A stretch of DNA of 64,000 nucleotides from Flavobacterium flabelliforme (GTDB taxonomy: Bacteria; Bacteroidota; Bacteroidia; Flavobacteriales; Flavobacteriaceae): contig NZ_JAGFBU010000004.1 of NCBI RefSeq assembly GCF_017948675.1, positions 310,001 to 374,000 on the forward strand, in the 5' to 3' direction. Shown here in pieces: positions 19,035 through 28,227 of the stretch. Position 1 is the first letter of the stretch. The number at the start of each line of letters is the position of its first letter. The notes below the pieces were generated by a model that was not told the DNA's origin, searched no databases, and saw nothing but the letters and a program-made list of their open reading frames with translations. Made by a program: the position numbers and the translations under genes.

Positions 19035-19781
19035 CTATCTTAATTTTATGTCTCCACCATCTGCCATAAGTGTTTGACCTGTCATATATTGACTGTCATC
19101 ACTTAATAAAAAAGCGACAATTGGTGCGACATCTTTTTGAGGGTCTCCAAAACGTTGCATCGGGTTTTTACTAACAATCTCTTCATATTGTTCAGGAAAA
19201 TTTTCTTTCCATTGTTTAACACCCTCAGTAAATGCTAAAGGACAAACGACATTTACACGAATGCCATCTACTGCCCATTCATTTGCTACTACACGAGATA
19301 ATCCCCTAATAGCTTCTTTTGCTGCAGCGTAACTTCCTTGATTTTTTTGACCCAATAATCCTGCTCCAGAACCAAAATTCACAATGGCTCCATTATTTTT
19401 TTTAAGCTCTGAATAAGCCGCCTTCATGAAATTTAAAGTACCTTTTAAACCAGTGTCCATGGATAGTGCCCAATCAGCTTCGGTAAGTTCCAATAATGGT
19501 TTTTGACGTGAAGCGTGTGCATTATTTACTAAACTTGTCAATTTGCCAAATTTAGAAATGGCTAATGCCACCGCCTCTTTTGCTACGGATTCTTTCGAGA
19601 TATCGCCATTTAGGAATGCTATCTGATCTGGATTGGAAGCTACCTTTTTCTTTCCAGCATCTTCATTTAAATCTACTGCTACAACAAAGGCTCCTCTTTC
19701 TGTTAATTCAGATGTTATAGCTCCTCCAATTCCTGCTGCTCCGCCAGTTACGATTATTACTTTACCTGTTAAATTTTTCAT
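19035..19781 (-). CDS. Short-chain dehydrogenase/reductase (SDR)
   Basis: Classical SDR of about 248 aa, starting at ATG 19781 (MKNLTGKVIIVTGGAAGIGG); an in-frame upstream start at 19817 would add 12 residues that overlap the preceding gene and are unlikely. The cofactor motif TGGAAGIGG, NNAH, catalytic Ser in NFGSGAG and YAAAK (YxxxK) are all present. A C-terminal PMQRFGDPQKDVAPIVAFL stretch and QTLMADGGDI are usual for this group. It starts 12 nt after the FMN reductase stop and follows a second SDR, suggesting a small oxidoreductase operon. Confidence 0.88.
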   Translation of the reverse strand: MKNLTGKVIIVTGGAAGIGGAITSELTERGAFVVAVDLNEDAGKKKVASNPDQIAFLNGDISKESVAKEAVALAISKFGKLTSLVNNAHASRQKPLLELTEADWALSMDTGLKGTLNFMKAAYSELKKNNGAIVNFGSGAGLLGQKNQGSYAAAKEAIRGLSRVVANEWAVDGIRVNVVCPLAFTEGVKQWKENFPEQYEEIVSKNPMQRFGDPQKDVAPIVAFLLSDDSQYMTGQTLMADGGDIKLR

Positions 19782-19792
19782 TATAATAGTTA

Positions 19793-20347
19793 TTACTTTA
19801 CAATAGTTTGAACCCATTTTTCAAAAGCTTCCATAAACGTGGTTAGAAACTTTTTAGTTGAATCGTTTTTTAAATTACCTTTTTCATCAAAAAGATCTGC
19901 TGCTCCACCAATATAAGCTTCGGGTTGAGCCATTGTAGGAACATTGACAAAAGCCAATGATTGTCTCAAATGATGGTTAGCTCCAAATCCGCTGATATTT
20001 CCTGTAGAAACACTCACTACAGCACCTGGTTTTTCTGTCCAAACATTTTTCCCATAAGGTCTAGAACCGACATCAATTGCGTTTTTTAACACAGCGGGAA
20101 CCGAACGATTGTATTCAGGCGTTACAAAAATAAGTCCGTCAACCGCTTTTAGAGCTTCTCTTAAAGTCGTCCATTCTTCAGGCGGTGTTCCTTCTAAATC
20201 TTGGTTGAACATTGGGATATTTGAAATGTCAATTAATTCCAATTCTAATGATTGTGGGGCGACTTCCATCAACACTTTTGCGGTTTTCAAGTTGAATGAT
20301 TCTTTGCGAAGACTTCCTACGAGTACGCCAATTTTAAATTTTTTCAT
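19793..20347 (-). CDS. NADPH-dependent FMN reductase
   Basis: A 184 aa flavodoxin-like protein with GSLRKESFN at the FMN-phosphate loop and VTPEYNRSVPAVLKNAID, the diagnostic PEYN(G/R)S motif. Family members reduce FMN, quinones, azo compounds or chromate. It lies between two SDR genes on the same strand, with gaps of about 12 and 23 nt, which supports cotranscription and a shared detoxification or redox role. Confidence 0.9.
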   Translation of the reverse strand: MKKFKIGVLVGSLRKESFNLKTAKVLMEVAPQSLELELIDISNIPMFNQDLEGTPPEEWTTLREALKAVDGLIFVTPEYNRSVPAVLKNAIDVGSRPYGKNVWTEKPGAVVSVSTGNISGFGANHHLRQSLAFVNVPTMAQPEAYIGGAADLFDEKGNLKNDSTKKFLTTFMEAFEKWVQTIVK

Positions 20348-20370
20348 ATATATCTTTTTTAAATTAATTT

Positions 20371-21180
20371 TTATTTCATTTTTTTAATGTTGTGAATCAC
20401 GCCGCCGTCCACTAAAATATCAGTGCTTGTTATAAAACTTGCTTCATCACTGGCTAGGAAACACACTACGTTGGCAACGTCTTCTGCTTGTCCGTTTCGC
20501 TGCATCGGTGTGGCTTTTCGAATCGCTTCCATACGTTCGGGATGCTCTTCTGCGGCTTTTAATGCCATAGGAGTTTCAATTACTCCGGGAGAAACAGAAA
20601 CAATTCGCGCCCCTTTTTGTCCCCACTTATTAGCGTGTTTGTGTGTCAACAATTGAACACCTCTTTTGGCAAAATTGTACATGGTGTCGGAATCTTTGAC
20701 AAACTTACTAACCGTCTCAAAAGAACCTGAAGACTGCGGATTAGCCAAAGCGTCATCATATTCAGGATTTGGAGGAACCGAATGCGCCATCATCGACGAA
20801 AGTAATATAGCTGCTGAATCTTTTTTTGCAATGTCGAAAAACGCATCTACTAAAAGTTCAGTTGCAATTAAGTCAATGCTGTACACTTTTTTCAAATCTT
20901 TTACGGTTCCACTGACACCAGCGGTATGAACCAAAGCTTTTAATTGACCTTTTTGGGAAACAAATTTGGTTAGTTTTTCAATGTCGTTTTTATCGGTGAT
21001 GTCACAAGCAATACCTGCCACATCAAATCCTTCTTTTTTAAAAGATTGTACGGTTTCATCGACTTGATCTTGCGAATAATCGGTAATAATTATAGGTTGG
21101 TTTTTAAATGCTCTTGCACAAGCTTGACCTATTCCTCCAGCTCCACCTGTTATCACTATCAACTTTTTATCTTCTTTCAT
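20371..21180 (-). CDS. Short-chain dehydrogenase/reductase (SDR)
   Basis: About 269 aa from ATG 21180 (MKEDKKLIVITGGAG); a start at 21231 would add a weakly protein-like 17 residues. The cofactor motif TGGAGGIGQA, HTAGVSG and catalytic Ser in LLSSMMAH are present. The usual YxxxK is YNFAKRG, so Tyr and Lys are conserved. An insertion with NPQSSGSFETV between the Ser and Tyr motifs is longer than in the neighbouring SDR. First gene of the group 21180-17729. Confidence 0.85.
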   Translation of the reverse strand: MKEDKKLIVITGGAGGIGQACARAFKNQPIIITDYSQDQVDETVQSFKKEGFDVAGIACDITDKNDIEKLTKFVSQKGQLKALVHTAGVSGTVKDLKKVYSIDLIATELLVDAFFDIAKKDSAAILLSSMMAHSVPPNPEYDDALANPQSSGSFETVSKFVKDSDTMYNFAKRGVQLLTHKHANKWGQKGARIVSVSPGVIETPMALKAAEEHPERMEAIRKATPMQRNGQAEDVANVVCFLASDEASFITSTDILVDGGVIHNIKKMK

Positions 21181-21326
21181 TTTTACTATTTTATATGAAT
21201 TTATAATTAACTCTAAATTTTCGCAGTTCAAGCAGAACTAGGTTGGAAAAATACTTTAGAAACCTTGTACTAATTATTGAATTTGCTAATCATTAAGGCA
21301 TTGGTTTTTAATTTTCATTATTTATA

Positions 21327-22838
21327 TTATCCGTTTGTTGGCTTTGGTGCCCAACGATTGTAAGGCGTCAGGTCAAAGTTATTTACTTCTTCCATGGTCA
21401 AATTCAACGCTTTTGCCACACCTTCTCCATATTCTGGATCGGCTTTGAAACAGTTTCTAATGTGGCGAATTTGGATAAATTTTTCCGCACCACCCACTTG
21501 TGCTGCAGTATTGGCAAACAATAAATTTGCTTTTCCATCTGCTTTAATGATTCGGAATAAATTACCGGGTTGTGTGAAGTAATCTTCGTCGTCATCTCTA
21601 AAATTATGAGCATAAGCATCTCCGTTTAATTCTAATGGCGGTTCTTTCGCATCGGGTTGTTCTTGCCATTCGCCAAAACTGTTTGGTTCATAATGTCTGG
21701 CTCCACCATAATTGCCATCTACTCGCATGGCACCATCACGATGAAAAGAATTGTAGGGACAAGTTGGTTTATTTACCGGAATTTGAAAATGGTTGACACC
21801 TAAACGATAACGTTGTGCATCGCCGTAAGAAAAGAGTCTTCCTTGTAGCATTTTGTCCGGCGAAAATCCAATCCCAGGAACAATATTGTTTGGATTAAAA
21901 GCAGCTTGTTCGACATCTTGGAAGTAATTCTCTGGATTTCTGTTCAACTCAAATTCTCCCACTGGAATAAGCGGAAAATCTTTTTTTGACCAAACTTTTG
22001 TTAAATCAAAAGGGTGGAAGCGGTAGGTTTTTGCTTGTTCTTCGGTCATAACTTGAATGGACATCTTCCATTTTGGAAAATCATTTCTTTCAATAGCATC
22101 AAAAAGATCTCGTTGTGACGATTCTCTATCCGAACCTACTATTTTCATCGCTTCTTCATCCGATAGGTTTTCAATGCCTTGCTGAGTTACAAAATGAAAC
22201 TTAACCCAATGCCTTTCATTGTTCTTATTGATGAAACTATAGGTATGACTTCCAAAACCGTGCATGTGACGGTATCCTTTTGGAATTCCGCGATCACTCA
22301 TCGTGATGGTTATTTGGTGTAAAGATTCAGGTAGTAAAGTCCAAAAGTCCCAGTTGTTGTTTGCACTTCGTAAGTTGGTTTTAGGATCTCTTTTCACCGC
22401 ATGATTCAAATCGGGAAACTTCATTGGATCGCGAAAGAAAAACACTGGCGTATTATTTCCTACTAAATCCCAAATACCTTCTTCGGTGTAAAATTTCAAT
22501 GCAAAACCTCGAATATCGCGTTCGGCATCGGCTGCTCCACGTTCTCCTGCTACTGTTGAAAACCGACTGAACATTTCCGTTCTTTTACCAATTTCATTAA
22601 AGATTTTGGCTTTTGTATACTGCGAAATGTCGTGTGTAACAGTAAATGTTCCAAAAGCACCAGAACCTTTAGCATGCATTCTTCGCTCTGGAATTACTTC
22701 TCGATCAAAGTTGGCCATTTTTTCCAGAAACCAAGCATCTTGCATTAACATCGGTCCGCGAGTTCCTGCCGTTTGTACATTTTGATTGTCGCCTACTGGA
22801 GCTCCCGACTGTCTTGTAAGTTTGTTTTTATCGTCCAT
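21327..22838 (-). CDS. katA: Haem catalase (monofunctional, small subunit)
   Basis: A 503 aa clade-3 type catalase. Active-site histidine region [18 protein letters not shown], the distal Asn region [12 protein letters not shown], and the haem-ligand tyrosine in [14 protein letters not shown] are all intact. Clade 3 enzymes are about 480-510 aa, as here. It decomposes hydrogen peroxide in the cytoplasm. It stands in a redox-rich block between SDR genes and a pirin but has its own 146-nt and 93-nt flanks, so it may be transcribed independently. Confidence 0.95.
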   Translation of the reverse strand: MDDKNKLTRQSGAPVGDNQNVQTAGTRGPMLMQDAWFLEKMANFDREVIPERRMHAKGSGAFGTFTVTHDISQYTKAKIFNEIGKRTEMFSRFSTVAGERGAADAERDIRGFALKFYTEEGIWDLVGNNTPVFFFRDPMKFPDLNHAVKRDPKTNLRSANNNWDFWTLLPESLHQITITMSDRGIPKGYRHMHGFGSHTYSFINKNNERHWVKFHFVTQQGIENLSDEEAMKIVGSDRESSQRDLFDAIERNDFPKWKMSIQVMTEEQAKTYRFHPFDLTKVWSKKDFPLIPVGEFELNRNPENYFQDVEQAAFNPNNIVPGIGFSPDKMLQGRLFSYGDAQRYRLGVNHFQIPVNKPTCPYNSFHRDGAMRVDGNYGGARHYEPNSFGEWQEQPDAKEPPLELNGDAYAHNFRDDDEDYFTQPGNLFRIIKADGKANLLFANTAAQVGGAEKFIQIRHIRNCFKADPEYGEGVAKALNLTMEEVNNFDLTPYNRWAPKPTNG

Positions 22839-22931
22839 AATTTGTGTTGTTTTGTTATAAAAAATTTAGAACGTTAATTTACGAAATTATTGATGTACTA
22901 AATCAATTACTGCACTTTTTATATAAATTAC

Positions 22932-23810
22932 TTATCGGTTCATTGGAACTTCCATCAACAATATCCTTGCTTGTGAATTTGCCTTAATTTGAATTGCGTT
23001 GGTATTCCAAATCCCCATTCCGTCTCTTTTTGAAAGTGGTTGATCGTTAATTGTTGCTTCTCCTTCTAAAATAAAAGCATACACTCCGTTACCTTTTTTT
23101 TTTATTTGATACGTTTCGCTAGTTTCTTTTGTAAATTGACCGAGGTGAAACCAAGCATCTTGATGGATCCAAACACCTTGATCGTCTTTATTTGGCGAAA
23201 GAATTTGATAGAACTCATTTTCTTTTGCAATATCTTTTAGTGAAATCTGATCGTATTTTGGTGTTACATTTTTCTTGTTTGGAAAAATCCAAATCTGTAA
23301 AAACTTCACCTCTTTATGAGTGTTTTTGTTGTATTCAGAATGAGTAACTCCCGTTCCAGCACTCATAGCTTGCACATCGCCTTGCTTGATTACTGTAGTG
23401 TTTCCCATACTGTCTTTGTGTTCCAAATCACCTTCTAAAGGAATTGAAATAATTTCCATATTATCGTGTGGATGTGTGCCAAAGCCCATTCCGCCTTGTA
23501 CACTATCATCGTTCAAAACCCGTAATAAGCCAAAGTTCATTCGTTCAGGATTGTTATAATTGGCAAAGCTAAAAGTATGATAAGAGTTAAGCCATCCGTG
23601 ATTTGCATTTCCTCTCGTAGCTGCTTTGTGAATAACTGTATTCATAGTTTTTATGTTTTTATTGGGCAAATAATTGAATCCTACTTGTTCCATCAATCGA
23701 TCATAAGTAGATGCGATAACCGGTTGTTCTGCTTTTTTTATGATTTGAGGTGCAATGGTTCCTGCTACACCTGTAAGAAGGATATTTTTTAAGAATTTTT
23801 TACGATCCAT
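22932..23810 (-). CDS. Pirin family protein with Tat-like or export N-terminus
   Basis: A 292 aa protein. The first 50 residues (MDRKKFLKNILLTGVAG) look like an export signal with a charged start and hydrophobic core, which is unusual for pirins; the twin-arginine pair is not present. The pirin core follows with HPHDNMEIISIPLEG, HKDSMGN and GTGVTHSEYNKN. It is the YhhW-like short type with both cupins. It is 105 nt downstream of an AraC-type regulator on the same strand and could be its target. Confidence 0.85.
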   Translation of the reverse strand: MDRKKFLKNILLTGVAGTIAPQIIKKAEQPVIASTYDRLMEQVGFNYLPNKNIKTMNTVIHKAATRGNANHGWLNSYHTFSFANYNNPERMNFGLLRVLNDDSVQGGMGFGTHPHDNMEIISIPLEGDLEHKDSMGNTTVIKQGDVQAMSAGTGVTHSEYNKNTHKEVKFLQIWIFPNKKNVTPKYDQISLKDIAKENEFYQILSPNKDDQGVWIHQDAWFHLGQFTKETSETYQIKKKGNGVYAFILEGEATINDQPLSKRDGMGIWNTNAIQIKANSQARILLMEVPMNR

Positions 23811-23915
23811 AATTTTGCCGTTTGTTACTACTACAAAGGTGGCTTTATTATTTCAAGTCTGGAATATGAAAATGGAGTGTAAACGTATGAATTTCCGATT
23901 TTTATAGAAATGTGC

Positions 23916-24788
23916 CTATTTAATTTCTCGTTTCTTGAAGTGAGAAGGAGATAACTTGGTGTGTTTTTTAAAAAAAGCACTAAAATTGGCAGGTTCTTTA
24001 AACCCCAATTGGTAGGCAATTTCTTTATTGGTTAAACTGCTGAAAAAGAGGAGTCTTTTAGCTTCTGTAATGATTCGTGCTTGAATAAATTCTTTGGCAG
24101 TTTTGCCTACTTTGGCTTTAAATGTTCGATTCAAATGATCCGGACTAATAAAAAGCTGACTGGCATAAAAGGTGGTTGAATGTTCTTTTTTGAAATTTTG
24201 GTTTACCGCATTTTTAAAATTCCGAATTAAAGAAGCTCCGGAAATAGCAATATCCGATTCCATGGGATTGATGGCACAACTAGTATTGCATGCAATTAGT
24301 ATTAATTTTAAAAACGAGCCAATGGATAAAAATTTCATTGCAGCATTACTATTAAATAATTTGACTATTTCATTGGCGAAATTTTCTATGCTTTCAAAAT
24401 CTTTGCTTTCTAGTTGTAACGGTGGACTTTGTCCGTAATTTTGAAATAGGTTTAAGCTTTCTATAAATGAGATTGGAATGGAGTTTTCAACTAAAAACTG
24501 GTTAGAAAAGGTCATCGAAAAGCCCTCAGATTTTTCATTCTCAATTACTTGATGTACTTGTCCTGGAGCAATAAAAAAGATTTGATTTTCAGAAAATTCA
24601 TAGGAATTAAAATCTATTTTATGAATACCTTTTGCTTTATTGATAATTAAAACAGAATAGAAATTATGCCGATGTGGTTCATCTACTTTACCGTTTCGAA
24701 GCTTGTAAATATCCTGCATTTTAGCAATACTAAAATGAAGATTTTCTTGGTTACTATTTATGCTTTTATAGGTTTTTACGGCAGTCAT
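23916..24788 (-). CDS. AraC family transcriptional regulator
   Basis: A 290 aa regulator. The N-terminal 130 residues form an AraC-type cupin (EPHRHNFYSVLIINKAKG, FIAPGQVHQVI), probably the effector-binding part. The C-terminal 100 residues hold two helix-turn-helix motifs: STTFYASQLFISPDHLNRTF and NKEIAYQLGFKEPANFSAFF. It is transcribed in the same direction as the downstream pirin gene and likely controls that gene or other genes of the redox block. Effector is unknown. Confidence 0.92.
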   Translation of the reverse strand: MTAVKTYKSINSNQENLHFSIAKMQDIYKLRNGKVDEPHRHNFYSVLIINKAKGIHKIDFNSYEFSENQIFFIAPGQVHQVIENEKSEGFSMTFSNQFLVENSIPISFIESLNLFQNYGQSPPLQLESKDFESIENFANEIVKLFNSNAAMKFLSIGSFLKLILIACNTSCAINPMESDIAISGASLIRNFKNAVNQNFKKEHSTTFYASQLFISPDHLNRTFKAKVGKTAKEFIQARIITEAKRLLFFSSLTNKEIAYQLGFKEPANFSAFFKKHTKLSPSHFKKREIK

Positions 24789-24829
24789 TACTAGCTTTAA
24801 TTAGAATCTTAAAAGGAGGTTGGTATAAA

Positions 24830-25399
24830 TTATACTTTTGTTTCAATTCTTCGGTCGGGAACCAGCCACATTATAGCAACAATTCCGTAGAAAATTAAAG
24901 CTACCCACGGAAAAATAAATGCGGATGCAATTCCCAAGAGGTACAATGCCATTGATATTTTTCCTTTTCGATCTGAACCAATAACTTGCCTTAAAGCAAA
25001 TTGGTCGTCGTGGAATTTTATAATTATGGCTTGTAAAATAAAGTAAGCTATCGCACAAAAAAGCAAAACTACACCGTAAGCCATTACAGGAAGAAGATTT
25101 GTATAATTTTCTCCAATCCAAGCCGTGGTAAATGGAATAAGGGAAAGCCAAAAGAGGAGATGCAAATTGGCCCACAGAATTTTACCGTTTACTTTTTCGG
25201 TAATTTGAAAGAGGTGATGATGGTTATTCCAATAAATTCCAACGTAAATGAAACTGAAAATATAACTGATAAAAACAGGCGTTTTTGCAAGTAAAGAGTT
25301 CAAATCCGTGTCAACAGGAGCTTTGAGTTCCAATACCATAATAGTAATGATAATTGCCAAAACGCCGTCGCTAAAAGCTTCTAGTCTGTTTGTTGTCAT
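24830..25399 (-). CDS. TMEM175-family potassium channel-like protein
   Basis: A 189 aa membrane protein with five to six TM helices and the family signature RLEAFSDGVLAIIITIMVLE at its start (the FSDG motif of TM1). Bacterial TMEM175 proteins are single-repeat, tetrameric K+ channels of about 190-200 aa, matching this length. It overlaps no neighbour and ends 41 nt before the AraC start. Channel activity is inferred from family; the FSDG residues are seen directly. Confidence 0.85.
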   Translation of the reverse strand: MTTNRLEAFSDGVLAIIITIMVLELKAPVDTDLNSLLAKTPVFISYIFSFIYVGIYWNNHHHLFQITEKVNGKILWANLHLLFWLSLIPFTTAWIGENYTNLLPVMAYGVVLLFCAIAYFILQAIIIKFHDDQFALRQVIGSDRKGKISMALYLLGIASAFIFPWVALIFYGIVAIMWLVPDRRIETKV

Positions 25400-25481
25400 T
25401 TTGAAGAAAGAAATTACGTGAAAGAGAAAAGCGAATTTAGTAATTTCTGAATTATAAACAACATCTATGTCGATGGTGCAT

Positions 25482-25519
25482 AAAAAAACGGTTAGAAAAA
25501 CAAAGTGTCTTTCTAACCG
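25482..25519 (-). terminator. Rho-independent terminator of the MliC-like lipoprotein gene
   Basis: The arms CGGTTAGAAA and TTTCTAACCG pair around an 11-nt loop. On the minus strand the hairpin is followed by seven T. It lies 65 nt past the stop at 25584 and upstream of the TMEM175-like gene. Confidence 0.8.
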
Positions 25520-25583
25520 CTAAAATTATAAGTCCATCCATCTGATTACCCATAAACTTGGCTTCAGACAAATCCTATTTTAT

Positions 25584-26159
25584 TTAATTTTCAAAAACCG
25601 TTTTACCGTCTTTTGTCAAAGTAAGGTGATCGCCTTTTCCTCTCAATTCGTATTGGTCATTTTTATACCAAATTCCCGAAGCTGGTTTTTCGCCAACCAA
25701 ATCAATTTGTTCGCCACCGTTTAAATACGCTTTTACGGTATTTTCAGTATTGTTGAACGTCAAATCTAAAGTTTGTCCGTTTTTATCTTTTAAAGATTGC
25801 GAACCCATTTCGTCTTTGTGTTCAAAAATCAGTTTACCATCTTTTGTAAGTTCGATGTCATTTCCTTTTCCTCTCAGTTCGAATTGTTCATTTTTATACC
25901 AAATGCCAGAACCTGATCGTTGGGCTTTTAATTCGCTAGTCTCGCCGTCAAAATTTATTGTGGCAGTACCATTGATATTGTCAAATTTCATTTCTAATTG
26001 TTTGCCTTCTTTGTTGGTCAAAGTCGATGTAACAACGTCTTCATTTTTAACTTCTACCGCTTCTGTTGTAATCACGCTCTCGTCTTTTTGAGTTTTTTCC
26101 TTACAAGAAGTAACTATTAATGCGGTCAACATTGCGAAAGTCAAAATTTGTTTTTTCAT
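25584..26159 (-). CDS. Lipoprotein with two tandem MliC-like domains
   Basis: A 191 aa protein with a lipobox (ALIVTSCKE). Two homologous repeats of about 63 residues follow, each containing SGIWYKNxQxELRGKG and an LTKDG end. The pattern SG-x-x-Y...KG-x-x-x-x-L resembles the MliC/PliC lysozyme-inhibitor domain, which plugs the lysozyme active site with a Ser and a Lys. Assignment is by motif resemblance, not by a search. Tandem duplication in one lipoprotein is uncommon for MliC. A monocistronic gene with its own terminator. Confidence 0.6.
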   Translation of the reverse strand: MKKQILTFAMLTALIVTSCKEKTQKDESVITTEAVEVKNEDVVTSTLTNKEGKQLEMKFDNINGTATINFDGETSELKAQRSGSGIWYKNEQFELRGKGNDIELTKDGKLIFEHKDEMGSQSLKDKNGQTLDLTFNNTENTVKAYLNGGEQIDLVGEKPASGIWYKNDQYELRGKGDHLTLTKDGKTVFEN

Positions 26160-26242
26160 TTTATATATAGTTTTAATTTTGATAGTTGTATTTCAATAAT
26201 TGTTCCAAAAATTTTAGATTATTTAAAATTTAAAAATAAAAG

Positions 26243-26539
26243 CTACCTAATTACTTTGCTTAATTTTTTCATCTTATGCGAAAGTTCAAAAAGATCGGTT
26301 AGCAGAATGTGGACTAAATCCTCGCTCAAAACACCACGTTTTAAATCTTTTGGAATTTCACCTCGTTCATCAGCTTGAAAATCCAACATATATTGTTTTT
26401 CGTAATACACTTTAAGCTCTTTGAGCTTTTCTACACTTCCTTCTAAATCATTAAGTGCTTTGTTGGAAATTTCTACAAGCAAAGTCAATTCGTCCAGAAT
26501 ATTTTCCATTTTGGTAATACGATCGGTTAGTTCACTCAT
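26243..26539 (-). CDS. DUF4298-like small protein
   Basis: A 98 aa protein predicted to be nearly all helical with coiled-coil character (MSELTDRITKMENILDEL, then EKLKELKVYYEKQYM). The RIxxME start and the KVYYxKQYMxD core match what I recall of the DUF4298 family. No signal peptide or TM segment. Function unknown. It is the last intact gene before the mobile-element remains of the accessory island. Confidence 0.7.
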   Translation of the reverse strand: MSELTDRITKMENILDELTLLVEISNKALNDLEGSVEKLKELKVYYEKQYMLDFQADERGEIPKDLKRGVLSEDLVHILLTDLFELSHKMKKLSKVIR

Positions 26540-26610
26540 CTGTTTTAAAATAAATAGGTTGATATTGTAAACTACAAATATAAGGACACTTTAGAAAAGC
26601 TAAATCCACA

Positions 26611-27121
26611 AAAACTAAATTAGAATACAAAATACTATCAAACGGCGATTCCGTTAAGAAACTGCTAGCTAAAAGCGGCTGTATACTATATAAAAACAAA
26701 TCAAAATGGTCTGAAATTAGCGAAGCGATATCATGAGCATCAAATAAAAATATAAAATAGCGAATAGAACCAAACTAAAAGAGCTAGATTCTTATTTAAA
26801 TTATATCTTGATATTAAAAAAACATACCAGCTATGTCAATACTTACGAAATGTTTTTGAGAATAATAACGATTAAATTTACGGTCTGAGCAAATTAGCTA
26901 AATGGCATGAAAAGTTAGCTCAAGCTGAGTTTAAATCATTTAATACAATATCTATACCTATACAGAATCATTATCAAACAATCTTAAACTATTTTGATAA
27001 CAGAAGCACCAATGCTTCAGCGGAATCCTTTAATGCTAAAATAAAAGCTTTCAGAAATCAATTTAGAGGAGTCAGAAAAGTTGACTTCTTTCTTTTTAGA
27101 TTAACTAAGTTATTTGCTTAA
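26611..27121 (+). pseudogene. ISL3-type (ISAon1-like) transposase, decayed
   Basis: The plus strand carries fragments in different frames: DSVKKLLAKSG and NKSKWSEISEAIS at about 26650-26740, then an intact C-terminal part from 26882 reading SKLAKWHEKLAQAEFKSFNT, NRSTNASAESFNAKIKAF and FRGVRKVDFFLFRLTKLFA before TAA at 27121. ESFN with the flanking residues is the terminal catalytic region of the DDE transposases of this group. Stops and frameshifts upstream make it inactive. It is the outer mobile remnant of the accessory island. Confidence 0.85.
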
Positions 27122-27126
27122 TCCCA

Positions 27127-27227
27127 AACTTTAGTTCTTGATCCCAACTTTTGTTCTTGATCCGTTGATTTCTTCCTATTAGATTAACCAAGTTATTTGC
27201 ATAATCCCCAACTTTTGTTCTTGATCC
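27127..27227 (+). repeat. Three copies of an 18-nt IS-end sequence
   Basis: AACTTT(A/T)GTTCTTGATCC occurs at 27127-27144, 27146-27163 and 27210-27227. The third copy is preceded by a second, degenerate copy of the transposase C-terminal coding end (AGATTAACCAAGTTATTTGC). The right end of the element has therefore been duplicated next to itself. Confidence 0.75.
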
Positions 27228-27311
27228 CAATGTGTTCGAAAAAAGAGATCAGCCATAAAGAATGACTTCAAAACTTTAAGTTTTTTCTACTTTCCTAAAA
27301 TATCTGGCTAT

Positions 27312-27430
27312 GAAAGCCAGGTAAAAGGATCTTAAAAAATAATCAATAGTATTTTTAAGATTATTTTATCAGACATCCGACTAAGCTCTTTTTTAATGGA
27401 GTGGAGCGGAATTATAAACGTGCTTTGAGG
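27312..27430. repeat. Interspersed repeat, copy 1 (119 nt), with hairpin
   Basis: Starts GAAAGCCAG and ends GTGCTTTGAGG. Its first half forms a hairpin (GGATCTTAAAAA against TTTTTAAGATTA) and its second half contains AATGGAGTGGAGCGG. It is homologous along its length to 27482-27612. The unit is noncoding. The second half resembles repeat units seen between genes in other Flavobacterium sequences, but that is memory only. Confidence 0.6.
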
Positions 27431-27481
27431 ATCAATTTTAAAAGTTCAATTCGATAATATTTTATTATAACATGTGGGTTA

Positions 27482-27612
27482 GAAAGCCAGCAAAAAGGAT
27501 CTTAAAAAATAATGAATAGTATAAGGTTATTATTTTTTAAGATTCTTTTGTCACATACCCTACCAAGCTTTTTTATAATGAAGTGTAGCGGTGTTATAAA
27601 TGTACTTTGAGG
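27482..27612. repeat. Interspersed repeat, copy 2 (131 nt), with near-perfect long hairpin
   Basis: Same boundaries as copy 1. The hairpin is stronger here: about 21 paired bases (AAAAGGATCTTAAAAAATAAT with its complement, one wobble) around a 13-nt loop. The tail reads AATGAAGTGTAGCGG and ends TACTTTGAGG. Confidence 0.6.
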
Positions 27613-27948
27613 CATAAAGTGAAGATTGAATTAATAGCACGATCAAATCGCGTACTGAAGTAGATTTATTATTTTCAAGGATATTAAAATAGACCTTCGA
27701 CTTTCTTTTAAACTGCCATATAGAGACAAATAATACCATTGATGATCACTAAGATAAATGCTATGATCTATCTGTATACTTTAGAACAATAAAGTTATCA
27801 ATAGGCTAATTAAACAATTAAGTTCTTATTAATTGAATGTGTAAATATATAGCCATTTATAGAAAATCAGAAGTAATAATAATTCTGATATAGAATTCAA
27901 TTTGAATAGGTTATGATATAGTAGTTGAATTATTTAATAAAGTATATT
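27613..27948. other. Noncoding stretch upstream of the HTH gene
   Basis: No supported coding frame. AT-rich, with many stops on both strands. It must contain the promoter for the 27949-28525 gene pair, but no clear consensus pair could be placed. Confidence 0.4.
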
Positions 27949-28227
27949 ATGAATGAAATAATAACAAAAGAAGATTTAAGGCATTTTAGTTTGGAATTAT
28001 TTAATAGTATTAAAATTTTAATAATGCAAAAGACAGAAGTCCAAAATCAAGTAGTAGAGCAGGAGTGGATAAAATGTAAGCAAGTGAGAAAATTAATGGA
28101 TATGTCACCTGGATCTGTCCAAAATCTAAGAGTAACTCAAAAACTACGATTTAAGAAAGTACTCGGTTCGTATTACTATAATAAAACTGATCTTCTAAAA
28201 CTTTTCATTGATGAACGACACAAATAA
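27949..28227 (+). CDS. Helix-turn-helix (excisionase/MerR-like) DNA-binding protein
   Basis: A 92 aa protein from ATG 27949 (MNEIITKEDLRHF); an in-frame ATG at 27925 would add eight residues. The C-terminal half has WIKCKQVRKLMDMSPGSVQNLR and the recognition segment LRFKKVLGSYYYNKTDLLKL, the layout of excisionase-like winged HTH proteins carried by Bacteroidota mobile elements. It overlaps the following gene by 17 nt. Such proteins usually control excision or element genes; here this fits a genomic island whose integrase is at 43629-44960, but a link between the two is inference. Confidence 0.75.
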   Translation: MNEIITKEDLRHFSLELFNSIKILIMQKTEVQNQVVEQEWIKCKQVRKLMDMSPGSVQNLRVTQKLRFKKVLGSYYYNKTDLLKLFIDERHK

